From Anastrepha obliqua (Eukaryota; Arthropoda; Insecta; Diptera; Tephritidae), in NCBI RefSeq assembly GCF_027943255.1, contig NC_072892.1, forward strand, positions 122,715,792 through 122,779,791: 64,000 bases of DNA, in the 5' to 3' direction. This document shows, piece after piece, positions 57,049 to 64,000 of this stretch. Numbering within the stretch: the stretch's first letter is position 1; each line of letters opens with the position of its first letter. The notes beneath the pieces were generated by a model that was not told the DNA's origin, did no database searches, and worked only from the letters and a program-made list of their open reading frames with translations. A program made the translations under genes and the position numbers.

Positions 57049-58317
57049 GGACTATGAATAAGTTCGTGCGGTTTTACAACAGATGGCGTAACTTGATTAT
57101 TATTCCATCGATCCACATTTCCAAACATTCATTGGAGAGCTACTGTCGTAAGGCACAAACGTCAGTATAAGTTTTTTATTTGAAGCGTAAACAACAATAT
57201 TTTTACCACACTTGAAAATGTCGAATTTCGTGCCAAATAATGTGTTTTTGCGGGGAATTTTTTAATATGAAGAAAAAAGCAGCCGAAAGTCATCGTATCT
57301 TGGTGGAAGTTTATGGTGAGCATGCTCTAGCTGAGCGAACGTGCCAGAAGTGGTTTGCACGCTTTAAAAGTGGTGATTTTGGCTTGGAAGACGAAGAACG
57401 CGAGGGTGCGCCGCCAAAGTTCATGGATACCGAATTGGAGGAATTGCTCGATCAAGATCCGGCTCAAACGCAAGAAGAGGTTGCAAAAACTTTGGGAGTT
57501 GATCAATCAACCATTTCCAAACGTTTAAAAGCCATGGGAATGATCCGAAAGGTAGGCCATTGGGTGCCGTATGAATTGAAGCCAAGAGACGTTGAACGCC
57601 GTTTTATGGCATGCGAACAACTGCTTCAACGGCACAAAAGAAAGGGTTTTTTGCATCGAATTGTGACTGGCGATGAAAAGTGGGTCCATTACGACAATCC
57701 AAAACGTCGGGCAACGTATGGATACCCTGGCCATGCTTCAACATCGACGTCGGCGCAGAATATTCATGGCCTGAAGGTTATGCTGTGTATCTGGTGGGAC
57801 CAGCTGGGTGTTGTGTATTATGAGCTACTGAAACCGAATGAAACGATTACGGGGGATGTCTACCGACGACAATTGATGCGTTTGAGCCGAGCACTGCGAG
57901 AAAAACGGCCGCAATACGCCGATAGACACGACAAAGTTATTTTGCAACATGACAATGCTCGGCCACATGTTGCACAAGTGGTCAAAACATACTTAGAAAC
58001 GCTCAAATGGGATGTCCTACCCCACCCGCCGTATAGTCCAGACCTTGCGCCATCCGATTACTATCTCTTCCGATCGATGCAACATGGCCTGGCTGACCAG
58101 CACTTCCGTAATTACGATGAAGTCAAAAAATGGATCGATTCGTGGATTGCGGCAAAACCGACCGAATTTTTCACAAAGGGAATCCGTGAATTGCCAGAAA
58201 GATGGGAAAAAGTAGTAGTAAGCGATGGACAATACTTTGAATATTAAATTTGTAACCATTTTACGTCAATAAAGTTTCAAATTTCGAAAAAAAACCGCAC
58301 GAACTTATTCATAGTCC
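57049..58317 (+). mobile_element. Near-intact Mos1-like mariner (1269 bp)
   Basis: Perfect 27-bp TIRs (GGACTATGAATAAGTTCGTG… at 57,049-57,075; inverted copy at 58,291-58,317), with TA duplications at 57,047-48 and 58,318-19. Identical TIRs and a long uninterrupted transposase frame make it the youngest-looking DNA transposon here. AATAAA at 58,269 is the likely polyadenylation signal. It sits inside the 42-bp tandem array. Confidence 0.95.
57240..58247 (+). CDS. Mariner transposase (mauritiana/Mos1-like), N-terminus frameshifted
   Basis: A DDE/D transposase that binds the TIRs and carries out cut-and-paste at TA. The 335-codon frame holds the HTH region (KKKAAESHRILVEVYGEHAL to about residue 100), WVPYEL at 108-113, and the full catalytic triad: D145 in VTGDEKW, D238 in HDNARPH, D273 in SPDLAPSDYYLF, with 34 residues between the last two. 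The C-terminus is intact (PERWEKVVVSDGQYFEY). The natural start is probably ATG at 57,218, giving MSNFVPNN, but that frame closes at 57,263. Compared with Mos1-type proteins about 11 nt are missing between it and MKKKAAES, so the first ~20 residues are out of frame. Translation from 57,240 or 57,267 would lack the first HTH helix. Confidence 0.9.
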   Translation: MCFCGEFFNMKKKAAESHRILVEVYGEHALAERTCQKWFARFKSGDFGLEDEEREGAPPKFMDTELEELLDQDPAQTQEEVAKTLGVDQSTISKRLKAMGMIRKVGHWVPYELKPRDVERRFMACEQLLQRHKRKGFLHRIVTGDEKWVHYDNPKRRATYGYPGHASTSTSAQNIHGLKVMLCIWWDQLGVVYYELLKPNETITGDVYRRQLMRLSRALREKRPQYADRHDKVILQHDNARPHVAQVVKTYLETLKWDVLPHPPYSPDLAPSDYYLFRSMQHGLADQHFRNYDEVKKWIDSWIAAKPTEFFTKGIRELPERWEKVVVSDGQYFEY

Positions 58318-58319
58318 TA

Positions 58320-58735
58320 TTAAATAAAATTACTTTAAAAATATCCCGAAATTAAATTATTTTAAGTAAAATCACTTTAAAAAATCCCGAAGTTAAATTA
58401 TTTTAACTAAAATTACCTTAAAAATATCCCGAAAATGAATTATTGTAAATAAAATTACTTTAAAAATATTCCGAAATTAAATTATTTTAAATAAAATTAC
58501 TTTAAAAATATTCCGAAATTTAATTATTTTAACTAAAATTACTTTAAAAATATCTCGAAATTAAATTATTTTAAATAAAATTACTTTAAAAATTTTCCAA
58601 AATTTAATTATTTTAAGTAAAAGTACTTTTAAAAACCCAAAAATTAAGTTGTTTTAAATAAACTTACTTTAAAAATATCCCGAAATTGAATTATTTTAAG
58701 TAAAATTACTTTAAAAAATCCCGAGATCTCGGAAT
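58320..58735. repeat. 42-bp tandem array, right block
   Basis: About ten further units of the same family. The variant order around 58,480-58,640 (TTCCG, AACTAAAATT, TCTCG, then AAGTAAAAGTACTTTTAAAA) repeats the order seen just left of the mariner. Confidence 0.85.
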
Positions 58736-60046
58736 CAAGATCTTCCGCTCATATTCGTATTCCTAATATATATGTATATAACTATATATATATATGCATA
58801 TATGTAAGTATGTCTGAACTCGCCTCAATTGACTAGATGTACATACTTGTATGCACACACAGATGCTTTAATGCACACACCGAATGTTGCTGGCTTTTTC
58901 AGCTTCCGTTGACACAAAAGTCATTCAGCGCCCACTTTGAGCATAGCGCATACCTTAGTACTCGTACAGCGCAAAGTCATAGCAGCAAGTGTGCATCCGA
59001 CAATGTCGCAATTCCTGCAAATGCACCATTCATATGCTCTTCCAGCTACACCCACCTACACACATACCATATTTATACTGAATTGTCCGACATTCCTTCG
59101 AACTCAGCCCTGTACGTTCATCGCCAACCTACAGTTACAACTCTTGCAGTTTCATCTGCTCTACAATCGCAAGGCAGCTTGGCTGAGATGACTGTTGCAA
59201 CTCTCGGCTAAAGCGTGCAGATATATACATACGTATGTATGTATGTCTCTGCTCGTGTCGATAGCGGCTGCAAGTGCGTGCTCCAACATACGACTGCACT
59301 TGCACGTATGTATGCATATGCGCGGGTGTATTTACAGTTAGTGTTCCTGCAAATATTTGCATCTGGAATATTTGCGCGCTCCATCATAATTCAAACAGAT
59401 GCGCTGTCGCTTGTCGAGCAGCCTGCCGGATAGCGTGTATCCTGTCAAGCAGCAAAGCTGATACATAAGTTGGCTAGTTGGTTGGTTCGGCTGTTAGTCG
59501 CCTTTTGACTGTTATTTATCAAGGAGCAATCATTTCAACATACAACTCGCTTCAAAATTAAATTAAGTGGCAGTAAGCAGCGGCAGCACTGATTCATTCG
59601 CAGCAGACACTGCTTACATACTTGTTGTTTTTGTTTTCCGTTTTTTTTTGGTGGCGTAAATGAGCAAACTTTTTAAGGTTAGAAGGGAGGATAATAGTCA
59701 ATAAATTTGTGCCTAAGTAAGCCTATAATTAAAAAAATAAATAAATAAATGAGGGATTCGCAGCCGTTATTTATAAAAATATTTGAAAATATTTCAGCTT
59801 ATTAAAATTTTTTTTTGGTTTTATAACTCCGAAACTGAATATTTTTATAATTTTTAACTCATAACTCATTTGATAACTCCGAAACTGAATATTTTTATAA
59901 TATTTTTTTTAATTAACTAAATTTTCTTATTCATTAATAATTAATTATTGATCGGTTTTTATAAAACATTAAATTTAGGCAACATTTTTAAGAAAAGAAA
60001 ATATTAAATTTAAAATTAAATCGCCAAAATGACACACCTACGTAAT
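58736..60046. other. No gene recognised; microsatellites
   Basis: TA/TATG-type repeats near 58,770-58,810 and (TATG)n near 59,230-59,246. 58.8-59.6 kb is of higher complexity and may be host DNA. Overlapping frames on both strands lack support. Confidence 0.4.
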
Positions 60047-60300
60047 AGCGGCCGCGTCAGCCGAATATATTGGTGCTTGACTACAGCTTCCAAACCCTGA
60101 GCACAAAACACCCATTGATAGAAAAGATAATGTATTTCTGCCATGAAAAAGCTCCTCATAAAAAAATTATCTGCCATTCGGAGGCTCGGTAAAGTTATAG
60201 GCCCCTCCGTTTGTGGAAAAATATCAAGGCACACACCACAATTATGAGGAGGAATGCGGCTAAACACCTAGCAGAAGTGTAAGCGCCAATTATTTATTTT
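60047..60300 (+). repeat. tRNA-derived SINE, diverged copy
   Basis: The head AGCGGCCGCGTCAGCCGAAT is followed by a decayed promoter region, the body TGTATTTCTGCCATGAAAAA, CTCCGTTTGTGGAAAAATAT and the tail GTAAGCGCCAATTATTTATT. The B box is lost. Same orientation as the other near-complete copies. Confidence 0.65.
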
Positions 60301-60425
60301 GTTTTTAGTAGTAAGATATTTATGTACTTAAACATATTGTCTAATATTTTTTATAACTGCAACACATCTCTACTCTCTGAAATCGCAGAAATCAAGTTAT
60401 TAATATAAACCGACGATGTGTTGTG

Positions 60426-61205
60426 AAGGGTGGTTAAATTTCAAGGGCCAGTGTTGATTTTGAATAAAATACAATTTTTTTAGGAAATTATTGTCATTTC
60501 TCTTTATTATGATCATCCTTTAGCTCTTGAATTGTTGCTGGCTTATCGACGTAAACCTTTTCTTTCAAATAACTCCAAAGAAAGAAGTCCAACGGTGTCA
60601 AATCACATGATCTTGGCGGCCAATTGGCATCGCCGCGACGTGAGATTATTCGGCCATCATATTTTTCCCGCAAAATAGCCATTGTTTCGTTATCTGTGTA
60701 ACAAGTAGCACCGTCCTGTTGAAACCACATATCGCCCACATCCCTATCTTCCAATTCGGGCCATAAAAAGTTCGTTATCATCTCACGATAGCGAACACTA
60801 TTCACAGTAACTGCCTGACCGACCTCATTTTGGAAAAAATACGGCCCAATGATGCCGCCAGCCCATAAACCGCACCAAACAGTCACTCTTTGTGGGTGCG
60901 TTGGTTTTTCGGCAATCACTCTTGGATTATCATTCGCCCAAATGCAGCAATTCTGCTTATTGACGAATCCACTGAGGTGAAAATGTGAAAAAAAATCACG
61001 AAGTGCGCGATATGCATTTTGATTTCACCGCCCGTTTTCATAATAAGCCTGAATAACTTTAACGCGTTGCTTGATTCTGTATCTTTCCATGGTTCTCAAT
61101 TTGAATTTAGTCTGAAATTGAAAAATGCCAAATGAAATGCAGAAAAAGTTGAGGTTTAGGTGTGGTTTACATTCAAAATCGGCCCTTGAAATTTAACCAT
61201 CCCTT
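60426..61205 (-). mobile_element. Rosa-like (DD41D) element, partial transposase
   Basis: TIRs AAGGGTGGTTAAATTTCAAG and inverted GGCCCTTGAAATTTAACCAT. The minus strand starts MERYRIKQRVKVIQAYYENG, then YRALRDFFS joins HFHLSGFVNKQNCCIWANDN, so ~150 codons including the first catalytic Asp are deleted. The frame 60,919-60,494 continues EKPTHPQRVTVWCGLWAGGI, FQQDGATCYTDNETM and CDLTPLDFFLW. There are 41 residues between the Asp of FQQDG and that of PLDFF, hence DD41D as in rosa-type mariners. A second deletion cuts the C-terminus after TIQELKD. Confidence 0.85.
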
Positions 61206-61214
61206 ACTAGGTTA

Positions 61215-61550
61215 CTGTAATGGTTTCCAACAGTTATCAATTTTCAAATTCACAATCGCCCGCAAATTCTGAATCGGATTGAAATCGGGAGATTGAGCTA
61301 GTAAATATGAAATTTCTACAATACAACATTTTGCTGTAATCATGTTTTGAGGCCCTATGCTTCATATAGCAAAATAAATGATCGAATATATTTTTTACGG
61401 TGCTTAGAGGCATCCTTGGATTTGTTATCCTGCGGGAACCCCAATTTTAATGGCATTTCTTCCTCAGCATACAGCAACATTATAACTTTTGAAACGTCCG
61501 TATACATAACGCGATCCTTTGCTTCTCTTCTTACTCGCCTCTACCTTCTG
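61215..61550 (-). pseudogene. Tc1-like transposase fragment
   Basis: Minus-strand: LLYAEEEMPLKLGFPQDNKS (second-Asp block, compare QQDNDPKH), KDASKHRKKYI, then after frame changes LAQSPDFNPIQNLRAIVN, the decayed counterpart of WPAQSPDLNPIENLW with the third catalytic position lost. No TIR recognised. Confidence 0.6.
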
Positions 61551-61914
61551 CATATTTAAATTATATTTGCATTCTCCAGGGAACTGTACAGTCGAGAGGG
61601 ATTTTGCAAACTCAAATCTTGTTTTTTTGTTTTTTGGAGAAATAATTGACAATCGCGTGGGTTACCTAGTGAACATCCTCACCTCCAGCCTTTTAATCGT
61701 TCTAGCACTAACTGGCATATTTTAACTACTTTTAACGGTATAATCGCTCTGAATCTTTAAAAACCATGGAAAAATACAAATTTTCTTAAGCAATATTTCT
61801 GAATTTCGCTAGAATATTAGATGTGAACACACTTTCTTGACAAACTGTGCTTTAGATATTTTTGGAAAATAACACAAGTTTTGAATTTCGCTACCTTGGA
61901 GTGAAAAGGTATTA
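61551..61914. other. Nothing recognised
   Basis: A+T-rich DNA between the Tc1-like fragment and the family A TIR element. Confidence 0.3.
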
Positions 61915-62730
61915 GGGGTTATATACAGTTAGAAGGGTGAAAAAAGCGAATTTTCCAGAATTTTTTCTGAGAAAACTCTTAAATTTATTAATCTAAATAT
62001 TTATACACATTTATGTTTTTTTTTTAACTGTATTTTAAGACATAGTATTAGTAAAAATATTTATTTGGAAAAGAGCTACAGCTGATCTCCGGGAGCACCT
62101 CTCAAAAAAGACGTTTTGCGGTGACCGTTATATCTCTGAACTGGATCCTCTGAAATTAAAAAACCAAACAGATTTCGTTAAGGTAATGTTAAATCTAGTA
62201 CTTAATCGAAGGAATAAGCAAAATAAATTTTTTTGACAAAATGGCGGTTTCTAAAAACAAAATCGATTTTTGACTCAAATTTCGGCCTTAAATTGTTTAA
62301 AAAACTATGTATATTTATCGGTAAGAAAAAATCTTCGATTAATTACTAAAAAATATATTTAAGAAGCTCGTTTTAAAATTTGAGACTAATCGACCATTTT
62401 CGAGTAATGTTGGTCACCGACCTTGAAAACACCATTTTGAGGAAAACGCGTTTAACACTTTGAGCTCCGCGTGCACCACAGGTGGACATTTATGTTTTGA
62501 CGTTTTGGGGCAATGTGACCACCTGTGGTCATACGTCATGTTTCATTTACCGACATTGTGATCGCCAGTGGAAACGTTCTGCATACATTTACCATTAAAA
62601 TAAAACTAGTTCGGTCCCAGGATGTAAACTTTTTTGACTTGGACTTTGTCATTTGGTCTGCCAAAGCCTAAAAAATAGTGAATTCAGTTTAGGTAAGAAA
62701 AATTAATTTTAGGATTTCAAAAGTAAGAAA

Positions 62731-63387
62731 TCTATATATATAAAAAGAAGTTACATTTCCTTGGTAATCTTATAACTCAAGAACCGCCGAACCGATTGAC
62801 ACAAAAATTAGAGTTCTTTTCTATCTTTGAGGAGGTGGTTTGTGTGAAGTTTGATTGAAATCGGTGCAGCCGTTCCTGAGTTATGATATTTTATGTGAGT
62901 AATGGTTTCCTCTCATACGAAATGTCTGTATGGGAAAAACAACAACAAATACACAGCCGCTTATGAGCGTTTCTGTTGTACTGTTGAGGTTGTAAGTGTA
63001 TTATGTTAATATTAATTTTGGACGAAAATATAATAAAAACTGGAGCATTCAAGGAACTGGAAAAACATTTTTAACTTTATTTATTTTAGCATAATTTATT
63101 TAGCGTAAAAAATTGAAATGGAAATTAAAGAATCAAAGTTTAATTACAAGTTTTTATCGGCTCTTTCACCTTACCTGTATATAGGTGACCACCACTTTCA
63201 AATTTTAAAAAAGTACAGAAAAGGCTATTGTGACATCTTTAGAAAGTATGTTGAATGAAAAAATCAACTAATTCAACTGTTTAAACATTTTACGAGTTCT
63301 ATAAAGAAAACTTAATATGCAAATTTTCTTGCGATATAAAAAAAACATTTTATGTATGGTGGTGCGAAGCCCACTGGGAAATGCTAG
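62731..63387 (+). mobile_element. Non-autonomous Helitron nested in the piggyBac-like element
   Basis: It starts TCTATATATATAAAAAGAAG and includes ACTCAAGAACCGCCGAACCG and TTGATTGAAATCGGTGCAGC, the usual Helitron 5' block of insects. It ends GCGAAGCCCACTGGGAAATG then CTAG, inserted between A (62,730) and T (63,388) without target duplication. 657 bp; no Rep/helicase coding capacity. Confidence 0.8.
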
Positions 63388-63397
63388 TATATTATAT

Positions 63398-63556
63398 ATT
63401 TTATCATCAGATTCAGAATCAGAACTTTCAGAATCTGGCTCAAAGTAATTATCAACAAATGAATCATCTGAAAATCCTGTAACTTCGCCTACACTCGATT
63501 TTTCGCGTTCGACAGCAATGTCATCACGTGTTAAAAATTTTCTAGACCTCTTGAAC
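63398..63556 (-). pseudogene. piggyBac-like transposase N-terminal fragment
   Basis: A minus-strand open stretch KRSRKFLTRDDIAVEREKSS, VGEVTGFSDDSFVDNYFEPD, then SESSESDSESDDKIYN. The acidic Ser/Asp/Glu-rich segment is typical of the N-termini of piggyBac transposases. Only ~53 codons remain; the catalytic part is gone. It supports the assignment of the surrounding TTAA-flanked element and its orientation. Confidence 0.55.
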
Positions 63557-64000
63557 TAAATCTGTAAAACTAATAAATAAAAATAAAAGAGATAAGTACA
63601 TAAAAATATAAAATTAGAGTATGCCCACTTGGGCCCAATATGTATTTTGACATTCTGGGACAACGTGACCACCAGTGGTCACAAAAAAAAAAACAGGAAA
63701 TAAACAACAAAAATACATATGTATGGTTTATAGAAAATAAATATCACAAAGTTACCCCAATTGCAAAAAATCAATAAAACTAAGTAAACAAATTTTGGTC
63801 CCGGCTTGTCAGCGAAAGCTCGACCCTTCGTCAGCGCGCGGTCCACCGAGCAGAAAAAAAATGACCACGGGTGGGCACGCGGGGCTCAAAGTGTTAAAGT
63901 TTGCCTTGTACTTTGAAACACTCTGAAACGCCTTTTCAAATTTTCGTGTAACTTCGAAAATATTCACCGGAACGATATTAAATTTTCTGTGTGTATTCTT

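Larger units (their letters stand above)
62456..63893 (-). mobile_element. piggyBac-like element in a TTAA site
   Basis: TTAA at 62,452-55 and 63,894-97. Inverted ends CACTTTGAGCTCCGCGTGC and CACTTTGAGCCCCGCGTGC (as read inwards). Copy 1 of family A has the empty site CTTTAAATGCG at the same place. Subterminal GTGACCACC(A/T)GTGGTCA palindromes occur near both ends (about 62,516 and 63,664). A Helitron interrupts the interior. Only an N-terminal scrap of transposase remains, read on the minus strand. 1438 bp including the nested insert. Confidence 0.85.
61915..64000 (-). mobile_element. Unclassified TIR element, family A, copy 2 (runs off the window)
   Basis: Left end GGGGTTATATACAGTTAG (on the minus strand this is the 3' end). 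The sequence follows copy 1 (48,714-49,420) in reverse to CTCAAAATGG and CGCGTTT at 62,451, then resumes after the piggyBac-like insert at 63,898 with AAGTTTGCC…AAACGCC, TAACTTCGAAAATATTCACC and ACGATATTAAATTTTCTGTG at the window end. The right TIR lies outside. The preceding four bases are ATTA. Confidence 0.75.

Noticed and set aside
56564..58735. 42-bp repeats as a possible CRISPR or replication origin
   Set aside because: No spacers, head-to-tail degenerate units, A+T-rich minisatellite split by mariners.
58837..59211. 124-codon plus-strand frame
   Set aside because: Thr/Ser/His-rich, overlapped by other frames on both strands, near microsatellites, no recognised domain.

Overview
The window looks like transposon-rich intergenic or intronic DNA of a higher (schizophoran) fly, most likely a tephritid fruit fly. 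The grounds are a dense mix of mariner, rosa-type (DD41D), maT-type (DD37D), Tc1/Tc3-like, piggyBac-like and Helitron/Helentron elements, many jockey-, RTE- and R1/LOA-type LINE fragments, a tRNA-derived SINE, and many (ACAT)n/(TATG)n/(CA)n microsatellites in an A+T-rich background. Species and family are inferences. I could not recognise a single conserved host gene, tRNA, rRNA or CRISPR in 64 kb. Nearly all open frames longer than 60 codons are transposon remnants or shadows of repeats.

Layout. 1-9.7 kb: a Tc1-like transposase remnant split by a long-TIR element (2.93-4.26 kb), an unclassified TIR repeat (5.2-6.0 kb), a rosa-like remnant, and a degenerate irritans-type mariner (6.8-8.0 kb). 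9.7-18.6 kb: a DD37D maT-like remnant, a LINE RT fragment, two mariner remnants, and two RTE-like LINE tails, one cut cleanly by an internally deleted mariner (14.59-15.35 kb). 20-26.2 kb: a Helentron-like element with a ~127-bp tandem array, three LINE fragments and a 470-bp mariner MITE. 28.3-35 kb: a mariner holding a rosa MITE, a Tc3-like element, an unassigned open frame, a broken mariner, a SINE with target-site duplication, and a LINE. 37-45 kb: RTE and jockey LINE pieces, mariner copies and SINEs, including a LINE inside a mariner. 48-52.8 kb: a jockey LINE split by two adjacent TIR elements, a mariner and a rosa MITE. 53-58.8 kb: two copies of another TIR family, then a 42-bp tandem array split by two mariners; the second (57.05-58.32 kb) is the only near-intact transposase gene of the window. 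60-64 kb: SINE, rosa-like element, Tc1 remnant, and a three-level nest (TIR element > piggyBac-like > Helitron).

The window works as a stratigraphic record rather than a set of cooperating genes. At least eight insertions can be ordered because an empty site, a reading frame or a target duplication can be read across the junction. The most unusual items are the long-TIR element with an 8-bp target duplication but a PIF/Harbinger-like frame, the two related TIR families with apparent 4-bp duplications, and the nested block at the right edge.
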